From contig JAJTWR010000431.1 in NCBI GenBank assembly GCA_021613335.1, positions 62,001-126,000 on the forward strand: a DNA stretch of 64,000 bases, given 5' to 3'. The DNA is from Whitmania pigra (lineage: Eukaryota; Annelida; Clitellata; Hirudinida; Haemopidae). The position numbers were made by a program, and so were the translations under genes. Positions within the stretch are counted from its first letter, which is position 1, and every line of letters starts with the position of its first letter. The notes under the pieces are model-generated. The model had not been told where the DNA came from. It worked only from the letters and a program-made list of their open reading frames with translations, and ran no database searches. Positions 1-8,416 of the stretch are shown piece after piece.

Positions 1-3000
1 CCTGGTCCTGTATCGTGGCATCGGGAAGCATCGCCTCCAAGCCTTCGAGCGCCTGAGCATCGTTCGGCTTTTCGGCAAGACGAGCCGCGAACGCTTGCAG
101 CGCCTTGCTCCGACCGCCGAGCGCGCGCTCCTGCACCTCACGGCGAGTCGCGGTGATGCGCTCCAACTCGGCGGTGTTGCCCGCCTCGCGGTAGAGCTCT
201 TCAAGCTTTTCGAGCACCGGCAGCAGTTCAGCCCAGCGGCCGAGCTCTTCCAGTCGTTTCGCGAGGCGCGGGAGGTGCTCTGCTGCGGGTGCCCCGGCGG
301 CGATAGCCTTGCTGAGCGCTTCGGCGGCTTCCGCCGGGCGGTTCAAGCTACTCGACGCAGCTTCCAACTTGAGCCAGAGCTGGACTTGCTCTGTCGGATC
401 GGAGGTCGAGATGAGCCCGCGCAGTGCTTGGCTGAGTTCGGGGATGCGGCTCGCCTTTTCGGCGGCGTCCACCATGCGCGACAGGAGTTCACGGTTTTGC
501 GGGTCGTGGGCGAGCGCGCCTTTGAGTGCGCTCACCGCATCGTCGTAGGCATTGGCTTGAAGTGAGAGATCCGCCGCCTCGCTGTACAGCTCAACCGCGA
601 GCGCAGGTTTCGCTTCCTGCGCCTCTTGCGCGAGGACCTGGACAAGCTCGCGCTCCGACGAGAGCGAGCGCGAGAGCCGATGCGCGTCCATGCGCACATT
701 GCTGTCGCGCGGGTCGAGTTTCAGGGCGCGCAGGCGGAAATCGAATGCCGCCCGCGGGTCGGACAGGTGTTGCTCGGAGGTCTCCGCGAGGAGCGCCAGC
801 AGCTTTAATTGTTCGCCGCGATCGGTTTCGCTCGCAAGTTGCACGAGCAGCGAGGCTACCTGCCTCTGGAAGTCTCCGGCTTTAGCGTAGAGCGGGGCCA
901 GCGCCCGGCTCACCTCGGCGCTGCGGATGCCTTGCGCTGCTAGGCGCTCAAGCGCGGCGATGAGCGCACTGGAAGTGACGCCTTCCTCAACCAAGTTCAG
1001 GTAGAGCTGGGTCGCATCCTCCGGACGGTCGACGCGCTCTGCGTAGACTTGCGCGAGGCGCAGTTTCCACTCTTGGCGCTCTTGCTGGGTCGCGACAAGC
1101 GCGACCAACCGCTCGACGACGCTCACTACCTCTTCCCAAGCGGCGAGTTGCACCGCGAGCGCTCCCAAGCGCTTTAATGCCGAGACCGAGCCTGGTTCGA
1201 GCGCCAGAACTTTTCGGTAGGCGGCGGCGAGGGCCGTCGGTTCAGCACCGGATTCCTCCAGCCGACGAACCTCCGCTTCGAGCTCCGAACGAGGTTCGCG
1301 CTTCGCGTCGGGTTTTTCCTCAGCGCGTGCGGCCTCTAAGGCGGACAGCGCTTCGCGTGCTTGGGGGTCGTCGGGAGCGAGCGTTCGCACTTGGCGCCAG
1401 GTTTCCCGAGCGTCGTTGTTACGCCCTACCCCTTCGAGCACCTTCCCCTTAGTCTTGAGAAATTCTAGCTGGAGGGTCTTGGATAGCCTCGGCACCACTG
1501 CGTCGATCGTCTCCAAGACGACATCGTTCAGATTCGCTTTCTGCCCGGCGCGCACCAACGCCGGAAGGAAGTTCTTTCGATCGGGCTCTAGGGAAATACC
1601 GAGCGAGAGCGAAGTGGTCGCGCGGGCGAAATTGCCGGTGGCGATGCACTGGGCGCTGATGCTCTCGCAGAGGGCCGCACGTACCGAAACCGGTCGGTTG
1701 ACGAGAATCGCCGTGTCGAGGTGCGGCCAGAGCCGGTCGAGTTGTTTTTCGGCGACCAAAAGTTCGGAGACGCGCCAAGCGAGTTCGACGTCGTCGGGGT
1801 CGAGCTTCGCGGCTTCTTCCAAGTAGCGTGCCGCGCCGACCGGGTCCGACAGCGACTCCATCGCGAGATCGGCCAAACTCTTGAGGATTCGGCCGCGGTG
1901 TTTCTCGTCGGCAGCGCTGGCGGTCGCTTCGAGGAGCTTGCGGCCTTCTTCGGCGCGGCCCAGTTGGAGGAGAAGCTCGGTCGCGACGAGCGCCGCGTCG
2001 ACACGGCCCGGGGTGAGCGTGCAGATTTCTTGGAAGACTGCGAGAGCTCGCTCGGTGCCGTCGGGCTCTTGGAGGAGGAGTTGCCCCAAGCGCAGCAGGA
2101 TGTCTCCGGCGGCGCGCGGTTCTTTTTCTTCCTTGGCGAGCTTGCGGAGCACGCCTTGCGCGGCGCGGTTGTCGCCGGTGCGCTTCGCCAAGTGCTCGAA
2201 GAGTTCGAGGACTTCCGGCATCGCTGGCCACAGAGCGAGGCAGCGATCGATAGCCTCTTTCATGGCGTCGATGGAAGTAGGCTCGAAGAAACCGACGAGC
2301 AGTGCCGCCCGCAGCGACGAACGCGCGGCGACGCGCTTGTTGCGCTCAGCGAGCGAGCGCGCTTGGTATTCCTTCACCTTCTCGCGCCAGACCTGCGGCA
2401 AATCAGCCATGGCCTGCGTGCAGGAGGCGGCGCGGGGATTGTTTGGATCGAACTCCCGAACCCGCTGGATGGCGTTCTTTGCGAGCTCATGCTGGCGGGG
2501 GTGGTCCACGAGCGCGGAGGCGATTTTGAGGTACGCCTCGGCGAGGCCACGGTCTCCGAATTGCGCACGCTCCGATTCAAGCACCACGAACGCTGCGGCG
2601 TAGCGCTCCTCGGTGAGGAGCACCTGCTGGGCGAACTGGTAGGCTTTTCGTTCGGTGGGGGCCGCGCGCGCCGCGAGGCGGTACAGGAGCACCGCTCGTC
2701 CCGGCAGTTCGAGTTTCTCGGCGTAGATTTGTCCTGCTCGCAAGAACATTTGGGCAGCTTCGTTGCCGCGGAATTGTCTTCCAAGGCGCACAAGCGCCAT
2801 GGCGAGTTTCTCATCATCGCCGCGAAGCTCGTAGATCGTCCGCAGCCCTTCCAGGGCCTCCCGAGAAGCCGGGGAGCAGAAGACCGCTCGACGGTACAGC
2901 CGCTCAGACTTCGCGAGATCCTTCAGTTTCTCGCGAGCGACCTGCGCACCTCGACACAACATCTGTGCCGCTTCGGTCGCCAAAGGGAAACCGCGCGCAC

Positions 3001-3094
3001 GGGATTCGTACAGTCGAAGGAATTCCTCAGAATTTCCAGAATTTCCTGAATTCTCCGAATCAATCACAATTTGCTTTTTGCTCGCCGGGGGCAT
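1..3094 (-). CDS. Giant TPR-repeat protein, C-terminus beyond window (GltI/AgmK-like candidate)
   Basis: The minus-strand frame stays open from the ATG at 3094 to the window edge, 1031 codons with no stop. After a short Ser/Asn-rich start (repeats of S-G-N from GAATTC-like DNA) the protein is made of degenerate TPR helices, with motifs such as LDPDDVELAWRVSELL, LEPGSVSALKRLGAL and LDPRDSNVRMDAHRLS. No enzyme motif, signal peptide or membrane segment is visible in this part. It is the last gene of a minus-strand run that includes an FHA/AgmX protein and an outer-membrane barrel. In Myxococcus gliding clusters a very large TPR protein (AgmK/GltI) sits near GltG and GltH, so a role as a scaffold of an envelope machine is inferred. 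The family call is uncertain because TPR proteins are common in this phylum. Confidence 0.8.
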   Translation of the reverse strand, partial: MPPASKKQIVIDSENSGNSGNSEEFLRLYESRARGFPLATEAAQMLCRGAQVAREKLKDLAKSERLYRRAVFCSPASREALEGLRTIYELRGDDEKLAMALVRLGRQFRGNEAAQMFLRAGQIYAEKLELPGRAVLLYRLAARAAPTERKAYQFAQQVLLTEERYAAAFVVLESERAQFGDRGLAEAYLKIASALVDHPRQHELAKNAIQRVREFDPNNPRAASCTQAMADLPQVWREKVKEYQARSLAERNKRVAARSSLRAALLVGFFEPTSIDAMKEAIDRCLALWPAMPEVLELFEHLAKRTGDNRAAQGVLRKLAKEEKEPRAAGDILLRLGQLLLQEPDGTERALAVFQEICTLTPGRVDAALVATELLLQLGRAEEGRKLLEATASAADEKHRGRILKSLADLAMESLSDPVGAARYLEEAAKLDPDDVELAWRVSELLVAEKQLDRLWPHLDTAILVNRPVSVRAALCESISAQCIATGNFARATTSLSLGISLEPDRKNFLPALVRAGQKANLNDVVLETIDAVVPRLSKTLQLEFLKTKGKVLEGVGRNNDARETWRQVRTLAPDDPQAREALSALEAARAEEKPDAKREPRSELEAEVRRLEESGAEPTALAAAYRKVLALEPGSVSALKRLGALAVQLAAWEEVVSVVERLVALVATQQERQEWKLRLAQVYAERVDRPEDATQLYLNLVEEGVTSSALIAALERLAAQGIRSAEVSRALAPLYAKAGDFQRQVASLLVQLASETDRGEQLKLLALLAETSEQHLSDPRAAFDFRLRALKLDPRDSNVRMDAHRLSRSLSSERELVQVLAQEAQEAKPALAVELYSEAADLSLQANAYDDAVSALKGALAHDPQNRELLSRMVDAAEKASRIPELSQALRGLISTSDPTEQVQLWLKLEAASSSLNRPAEAAEALSKAIAAGAPAAEHLPRLAKRLEELGRWAELLPVLEKLEELYREAGNTAELERITATRREVQERALGGRSKALQAFAARLAEKPNDAQALEGLEAMLPDATIQDQ

Positions 3095-3245
3095 GATGCT
3101 GCCAGCATTTTACGTGTAACGACCCCAATTATTCACGAAATTCACCCACTCATCGAAATAGTTTTCGAAAATAATTCCACTCCACCAGATGAACTCACCC
3201 CGGTCTGAGGGCAAGCCGCCCCAAACTGCAGCAGCTTCTAGGCTT

Positions 3246-4898
3246 CTAGGCTGCTCCGCCGTCCACGGGCGTTGGTACTGAAGTTTCCACGGGCGCGGCT
3301 CCCTGTTTGAGCTCCTGAGCAGCGCGTTCGCGCGCCGCTTCGGTGGTGAATCCCGCTCGCTCGAAGTACTGCGCCGCGCGTCCATGTTGGCCTACAGCCG
3401 CGTAGAGCTCGGCAGCCTCTTTGAACTCTGCAAGGCTCACGAGCAGCGCTGCCGCTCGCTCGGTGTGACCGCTTGCTTTGTAGGCTTCGCCAGCGGCTTT
3501 CTTTTCGCCGAGCGCCTCAAGCCATTGGGCTTCGAGGAACACATCTCCTTGCGTGCGTGCAGCCGCGAGGCGGGTGCGGCCAATTCGCTGCGCGTCGTCG
3601 CGAAGTTTGAGTTGGCGCATGAAGGTCAGCATCTTCACCGGCGGCAGTGCTTCGAGGGCAGCGATGGTCTCATCCTTGTTCCCCAAGGTCATGAGCAGCT
3701 TTGCTGCCCCGAGCCGGTCGCCGCGCTTGAAGAGGTCGGCGATCTCCAGGGCCCGGACGCGCTGGGCTTCATCCAACCGCTGCGCACGCTCGTAGGCCTT
3801 GCGCGCTTTGGTGAGCTTCTCCGCTCGTTCCCAAGCTTGCGCCGCATCGAAGAACTGACGGCTCTTCTCGTAGAGGAGCGCCATACCTCCGAAGTCTTGT
3901 CGGCGAACGTGCAGCGCCATGAGTCGGTCCCACGCCTGGGCTCGCTCGTAGGCGGCGATGGCCTCCTCTGGCTTCACGAGCGCTTCGAGGCGAGCGCAAT
4001 CTGCCTCCAACTTCGCACGAGCCGCACAGCGCAGCGCCGAAGGGAGATCCTGCGAGGCCTCGTACTGCGCGAAGGCCTCTCCATATTGGCCGCGTTTTTC
4101 CGACAGCCGCGCGGAACTGCGTAGTCGGCCGATGCTCGGTGCGCCGCGGGCAGCTTCCGCAGCTTGTCCGCCCGAATTCGGACGGCGCTCGCGAGGCTTG
4201 CGGCGCTCTTTGCCGCCGCGACCCTCCGCAGGACGCTCTTCGCGCGCCGGGGTTTCGACCTTCAGGTCGGAGGGAATCGGCTTCCTTCCGGAAAGGCCAA
4301 ACGAACTTTCGGCGCGGTCCGCTTCCCCGAGGAGAGCCCAGATGAGGCCGACGGCATACTGCGCATCGCTCCAAGGATCCAACGCCGGAGCACTCGGCTT
4401 CGCTTCCGCAAGCGCTGCGGTCGCTTCTGCCGGTGGAGCTTCCGCCGCCGCGCCCTCGGCAGGCATTGCTTCGTCGGCGGCTACGGGCTCAGTTGTGTCA
4501 CCTGCATGTGCCTCGGAACCAGGTGCGTCTGTTGCCAAAGCTTCAGCTGCAACTGATTCCGTTGCCGGAGCTTCGCCCGCTGGAGCTTCCGCTGCTTCGG
4601 CGGTGGGCGCCGCTGCCGGCTTCGGGGTGCGTGTCACCCGCATGAGCGAAGTGATGAGCTTTCCGCGCGTGCCCTCGCCGATGCCCACGAGCGTTCGCCG
4701 AGGAAGCGAGCTCACGTGCTTTCGCAGCTCAGCAAGCGAGCTTGCGAGCTGCCCGAAGTCCTTCTTGGTGAGGGCCTTTTCAACTGCCGAGAGCTCTGTC
4801 GCAATGCGGTAGTCGTGGCCTCCACCACGAGTGTCGCCTGCCTTGGAGTCGCGCTTTGAATCGCGCTTGGAGTCACGTCGCCGCGATGAATCGAACAT
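3246..4898 (-). CDS. TPR-like protein with Ala/Glu-rich low-complexity segment
   Basis: 550 residues. It starts at an ATG with an unusual basic stretch containing repeated D-S-K-R. Residues about 30-90 are helical, about 95-170 are Ala/Glu/Pro-rich and low in complexity, and the C-terminal 330 residues are tandem TPR-like helices (for example FAQYEASQDLPSALRCAA, EAAELYAAVGQHGRAAQYFE). There is no signal peptide or TM segment, so a cytoplasmic scaffold is likely, unlike the secreted TPR lipoproteins AglT/AgmU of the Glt system. It lies 74 nt downstream of the barrel gene and 151 nt upstream of the giant TPR gene, so it probably belongs to the same transcription unit. Exact function unknown. 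Confidence 0.8.
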   Translation of the reverse strand: MFDSSRRRDSKRDSKRDSKAGDTRGGGHDYRIATELSAVEKALTKKDFGQLASSLAELRKHVSSLPRRTLVGIGEGTRGKLITSLMRVTRTPKPAAAPTAEAAEAPAGEAPATESVAAEALATDAPGSEAHAGDTTEPVAADEAMPAEGAAAEAPPAEATAALAEAKPSAPALDPWSDAQYAVGLIWALLGEADRAESSFGLSGRKPIPSDLKVETPAREERPAEGRGGKERRKPRERRPNSGGQAAEAARGAPSIGRLRSSARLSEKRGQYGEAFAQYEASQDLPSALRCAARAKLEADCARLEALVKPEEAIAAYERAQAWDRLMALHVRRQDFGGMALLYEKSRQFFDAAQAWERAEKLTKARKAYERAQRLDEAQRVRALEIADLFKRGDRLGAAKLLMTLGNKDETIAALEALPPVKMLTFMRQLKLRDDAQRIGRTRLAAARTQGDVFLEAQWLEALGEKKAAGEAYKASGHTERAAALLVSLAEFKEAAELYAAVGQHGRAAQYFERAGFTTEAARERAAQELKQGAAPVETSVPTPVDGGAA

Positions 4899-4972
4899 GT
4901 TCTACCCTGTGAAATTGAACGCGCGCGCCGGTGCTCACGAGGAACCCTCCCGAGCCCAAAAACGGTCGTTCT

Positions 4973-5581
4973 TTAAAATGTGTATTTTAGACTCGGAACT
5001 ACCGAGAAACCCATGGTGCTAGTCATCACCATGTAGCTGAAGTTCGCTTCGAGCCCAATACTGAAATGTCGCAGCTTGGTGTAGTACTCCACCCCGAGTC
5101 CGCCAGAGACGGCCACATCGATCTGGCCGATGAGAGACTTGGGAAAATAGAAAACTGCACCCGCCGAGACGCGGGCGTAAAACCAAGTGCGCTTGACATC
5201 TTGCGCATCGGAGATGCCCACGAAGCGAATTTTCACCGCCGCTCCGGGAAGCAGCGCCTGGTAGGACCCGGACATGAGCTTCGTCGTGGATAACCCTGTG
5301 TAGTCGCTGCCCATGTAGTTGACGCGGTAATCTAAGAACAGGGATGGCGAAACATAGCGGCCAATGTCCCAGCCGATGTCGATGCGGACTTCGTAGCCGC
5401 TCGAAAACCCCGTCGGAGTTTTCGGAGAAGCCGGAGCGCTCAGAGTCCCCCAGTAACCGCCGTGCATTTCCAAGAAGAACCCGTATTGGGTCTCCGAAAG
5501 TTGGGTCCGGGATACCGCCAAGCGATCCTGCTCGGGGGCTGCCAAGGCGAAGAGGGCCGCGCTCATGAGGAAGGCTTGCAT
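4973..5581 (-). CDS. Predicted outer-membrane beta-barrel protein (GltH/NfsH-like position)
   Basis: 202 residues if started at the ATG at 5581, which gives a clean signal peptide (MQAFLMSAALFALAAP). A longer frame reaches 5635 but overlaps the upstream stop. The mature part shows alternating hydrophobic/aromatic strands with Gly-rich turns (YGFFLEMHGGYW, SPSLFLDYRVNYMG, FSIGLEANFSYMVM) and ends in Lys-Tyr-Thr-Phe, the terminal aromatic signature of outer-membrane barrels. Length suits about 8 strands. It begins 7 nt after the FHA/AgmX gene ends, so the two are coupled. In Myxococcus the GltG-type protein is likewise neighboured by small outer-membrane barrels; the specific ortholog is inferred from position only. 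Confidence 0.72.
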   Translation of the reverse strand: MQAFLMSAALFALAAPEQDRLAVSRTQLSETQYGFFLEMHGGYWGTLSAPASPKTPTGFSSGYEVRIDIGWDIGRYVSPSLFLDYRVNYMGSDYTGLSTTKLMSGSYQALLPGAAVKIRFVGISDAQDVKRTWFYARVSAGAVFYFPKSLIGQIDVAVSGGLGVEYYTKLRHFSIGLEANFSYMVMTSTMGFSVVPSLKYTF

Positions 5582-5588
5582 CGCTTCT

Positions 5589-7589
5589 CTATTGGCCTGC
5601 GGGTTTGAAAATGAATGGATAGGTGACGATAACAACCCCGCCGCCCTTGGGCTTCGGGAAGAGCCAAGTGAGCACGCGGTCTGCTACGCACGTTTCCATC
5701 TCCGCGTTGCCCACCGTCGATTGAACGACGTTCGAGCGCAACACAGTCCCCTCGGGGGTGATTGTGAACTTGATGGACACTTTTCCGTTGAGGTTCGGGA
5801 AGCGGTTTAACTGTGCGTCGTAACAGTATCGAATTTGTCCGCGGTTCGCATGGATGACGCGGCGGATGAGTTCCTTATCTAGGGCGCCTTGCACCCCGAC
5901 GTCGTCGGATTTAATTTCGATGTCCGGCGAGCGCTTGCGACCCAACACGCCGACGTTCGCTCCGAAGCCGGAGTTTCCGCCGCCACGACCGCGGGTAGCG
6001 ATACCGCCGATGCCAACAGTATCACCGAGACCGCCGCCGCCAGTGCCGGAGCCGCGAAGCCCCATGCCGCCGAGGCCCGCCGCGTCGCCGGTGGTAGTGC
6101 CGACGAGATTGCCGATAGCTCCGCGCAGCTCGCCGCCGAGGCCCTTGTGGCCGAACACCGTTGAAATGCCTCCGGAGCCTCCGAAGACTTTGGAGACCAT
6201 GGTCCGCGCTTGATCCTTGTTATTCGGGTCACCCTTGGGCGCGGTCTTCGCCGAGCGCACTGGCGCATCCTTGCGGCCCATCTGCCCTTCGTCGCCCTTG
6301 CCCTTCTGCGCCGCCTCGCCGCTGTCGTCTTTCTTCTTGTCGAACATGTCGGTGTTCGGCGGCTTTTCAATCTTGGGCGGGGTGATGAATTTCGCGATGC
6401 GGGCCTGCGAGGCCATCACGTCGTCGCCAAAGGTCTCGCCTTCGGCGTCGCGGTTCGCGGCGGTGATCACGAAGATCGCCGCGAGGAAGAAGCACAACAG
6501 GAAGATGTTGAGGACTGTGAAGTCCAAGGCATCGACCAAGGGGACGAAGACCTTCTTCGGCGGGGGATGAAAAAAGAACTCGACGACGATGCCGCCTAAG
6601 TCAATCCACAGGAAGTCGTCATCTTCTAACGAGATGACGCGGACGCCCCCTTCGGTGGTCGCGGTCTTCAGCGCAGTCGCGAGCGGCACGCTCTGGTTGC
6701 CTTGCGCCGCTCGGCGGAGTTCCCCTTGGACGACTTGGCTCGGAATGCGGACCTGGTAGCGGCCTTGCTTTGCCCGTACGAGTTCGAAGCGATCGGCGCC
6801 GAGCTTCTTTTCGCCCATTTCAAAGTCGACCTGGCCGACACTGCCGACGACGAAGGTTCGAGTCTCTTTCGGGTGGAGAAAGTATTCGCCGACGTTCTGA
6901 TCGCCCCACAGGAACCGAAGCTCAAGACCGTTTGGTCCAGTCTTCGGCTCCGTCGAGATCTTTCGCTGCAGTGCGTTTTCGCCACGGTGAAGCTCCATCC
7001 ACCGCAGCATCGACGGCGTTGGTCCCGGAATCGAAGGCAGAGCTACTGGCTGCGATGCGCGGGCCTGCACCCCAGAAGGATGCGGAGCGAGCGGCTGCGA
7101 TGGTCGCGAGATTACCTGCGAAGCCACCATCGTCGGTTGCGAAGAGAACGAGGGCCTAGAAGCCTCCGCTCGCAGTATCGGCTGCGACGGCCGCGAGAAT
7201 CCTGGCGAAGAAGTCTGTTCGGCGCGGATGCCTGGTTTCGATGCGGTCGGAGCGCCTGCCTGCCCGGAGAGCGAGGAGGTCGCCGTGGAGGAGATCTTCA
7301 CCTGCACCGCGTCGCCCAAGCCGATTTCATCGCCGACTTTGACGAAGGATTTGGTGACCCGGCGGCCATTGACGAAGGTGCCGGCTGGCGAACCCATGTC
7401 GACGACGGTCATCGTCCCCCGCTCCGAGACTTGGAGCACGGTATGGACATTGCCGAGGCGCTCATCTTCAACGACGAGGTGCGCCGCCGCGTTCTTGCCA
7501 ATTTTGATTATCCCCGCCCCGAAATCTCGTTGGGAGAGGAGTTTGCCGTCACGAAATACGCTGAGTGTCAGTGGATTCGCCACGACCAC
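5589..7589 (-). CDS. FHA domain / transmembrane / AgmX-PglI C-terminal (TonB-like) protein, GltG-like
   Basis: 666 residues from a GTG start. Residues 1-95 form an FHA domain (GIIKIGKNAAAHLVVEDERLG, then the DMGSPAGTFVNGRRV turn). A Ser/Pro-rich linker follows to about 195, then a second beta-rich domain to about 345. A single TM segment lies near 352-378 (LNIFLLCFFLAAIFVITAA). Next come a charged Lys/Asp-rich stretch and a long Gly-rich segment. The end is an AgmX/PglI-type domain at about 570-663 (RVIHANRGQIRYCYDAQL, TPEGTVLRSNVV, FPKPKGGGVVIVTYPF). This order matches GltG/NfsG of the Myxococcus gliding and spore-coat machines: cytoplasmic phospho-binding head, inner-membrane anchor, TonB-like periplasmic end reaching the outer membrane. 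The neighbours support an envelope-spanning complex; whether it serves gliding, polymer export or another task cannot be told. Confidence 0.87.
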   Translation of the reverse strand: MVVANPLTLSVFRDGKLLSQRDFGAGIIKIGKNAAAHLVVEDERLGNVHTVLQVSERGTMTVVDMGSPAGTFVNGRRVTKSFVKVGDEIGLGDAVQVKISSTATSSLSGQAGAPTASKPGIRAEQTSSPGFSRPSQPILRAEASRPSFSSQPTMVASQVISRPSQPLAPHPSGVQARASQPVALPSIPGPTPSMLRWMELHRGENALQRKISTEPKTGPNGLELRFLWGDQNVGEYFLHPKETRTFVVGSVGQVDFEMGEKKLGADRFELVRAKQGRYQVRIPSQVVQGELRRAAQGNQSVPLATALKTATTEGGVRVISLEDDDFLWIDLGGIVVEFFFHPPPKKVFVPLVDALDFTVLNIFLLCFFLAAIFVITAANRDAEGETFGDDVMASQARIAKFITPPKIEKPPNTDMFDKKKDDSGEAAQKGKGDEGQMGRKDAPVRSAKTAPKGDPNNKDQARTMVSKVFGGSGGISTVFGHKGLGGELRGAIGNLVGTTTGDAAGLGGMGLRGSGTGGGGLGDTVGIGGIATRGRGGGNSGFGANVGVLGRKRSPDIEIKSDDVGVQGALDKELIRRVIHANRGQIRYCYDAQLNRFPNLNGKVSIKFTITPEGTVLRSNVVQSTVGNAEMETCVADRVLTWLFPKPKGGGVVIVTYPFIFKPAGQ

Positions 7590-7632
7590 AATCCCAAGCT
7601 TGAGGAGCTACATCGAGGGCAACGGATGTACT

Positions 7633-7911
7633 TCACAACTCTCCGACGGACTGCAGAATTTTCTCTTTGAACGACTCGCGAATGCGGATCAAATTGGAAT
7701 GTTTTACCGCTTTGCGGGCTTCGATGTACTCGCCATCGGGCTTCGTCAAATCGCCTTCGATGGTGTCATCCTCGAAGCTAAATTCGGTAGTCTTCGCGTA
7801 CTTGGCGTCGGGCTTTTTATCGCCCGGCTTCGGATCGGCAGCAAAAGCCTGTGAGCTGATAGCCAACGCTATCGCCAAGAACATCATCGGCTGGAGAAAA
7901 ATTTTTCGCAT
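7633..7911 (-). CDS. Small secreted protein preceding the GltG-like gene (GltF-like candidate)
   Basis: 92 residues. The ATG at 7911 is preferred over one at 7956 because it is preceded by AGGAG about 8 nt upstream and starts a signal peptide (MRKIFLQPMMFLAIALAI, cleaved after AFA). The mature part is about 68 residues, charged, with FEDDTIEGDLTKPDGEY and a helix ending IRIRESFKEKILQSVGEL. No lipobox Cys. It sits 43 nt before the FHA/AgmX gene in the same direction. In Myxococcus the periplasmic GltF lies immediately before GltG, so this is the positional counterpart. That equivalence rests on context and general resemblance, not on an alignment. Confidence 0.65.
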   Translation of the reverse strand: MRKIFLQPMMFLAIALAISSQAFAADPKPGDKKPDAKYAKTTEFSFEDDTIEGDLTKPDGEYIEARKAVKHSNLIRIRESFKEKILQSVGEL

Positions 7912-8028
7912 CTCGTGCTCCTGCTTTTCATACCTTGAATTTGAATCGTGATCCAAAAATCACCTACCAAATTGCGTAGTGCCCGCCGGAATCTCGCGGC
8001 GCCTAGTTCAGGCCATACCAGTGTATTA

Positions 8029-8355
8029 TTATCCAATAATTTTAGATAGTTTCATCGCAGTCCCCATGTCCAGGGGCTTGAATTTGAGCTTGCCGCCCAT
8101 GGCCGCCATCTGGGCGTTCATCTGCTTGTTGACGATCTTCTCAAAATCCGCCGCCGAGCAGATGACAGTCATCTTTGACTCACCCACATGGCCGGAGGAA
8201 ATCCAGTCGGCGTCCTTGGTGCCGTCGAGCGTCCAATCCCCACCGCCCTCACCAGTGATCTTAAAGTGGATGATCGCACCGATGTCCTTGGCAAGCGTGG
8301 CATTCGCGCGGAGCTTACTGGGAATTTGATTTTCGAAAATTTCGGAGATTGTCAT
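8029..8355 (-). CDS. SCP2 sterol-carrier-like domain protein
   Basis: 108 residues, a single SCP2-type lipid-binding domain. Visible family features are the helix-strand beginning (SEIFENQIPSKLRANATLAKDIGAIIHFKITG), the DGTKDADWISSG strand turn in place of the usual D-x-x-I/V-T/S, and the C-terminal KLKFKPLDMGTAMKLSKII, which fits the usual G-K-L-x-G-D-x-x-x-A-M-x-L block. The family binds acyl chains or sterol-like lipids in a hydrophobic tunnel and is cytoplasmic; the ligand here is unknown. It stands alone between the small secreted gene and thrS on the same strand, 61 nt downstream of thrS. Confidence 0.8.
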   Translation of the reverse strand: MTISEIFENQIPSKLRANATLAKDIGAIIHFKITGEGGGDWTLDGTKDADWISSGHVGESKMTVICSAADFEKIVNKQMNAQMAAMGGKLKFKPLDMGTAMKLSKIIG

Positions 8356-8416
8356 AATTTAGTAATAGAGTTTTCTAGTACCAGAATAAGCCGACGTCAA
8401 CTCTGGAACCGTAATG

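Noticed and set aside
1721..3049. 442-codon plus-strand frame
   Set aside because: Antisense to the giant TPR gene, whose minus-strand frame is open for over 1000 codons with clear TPR motifs.
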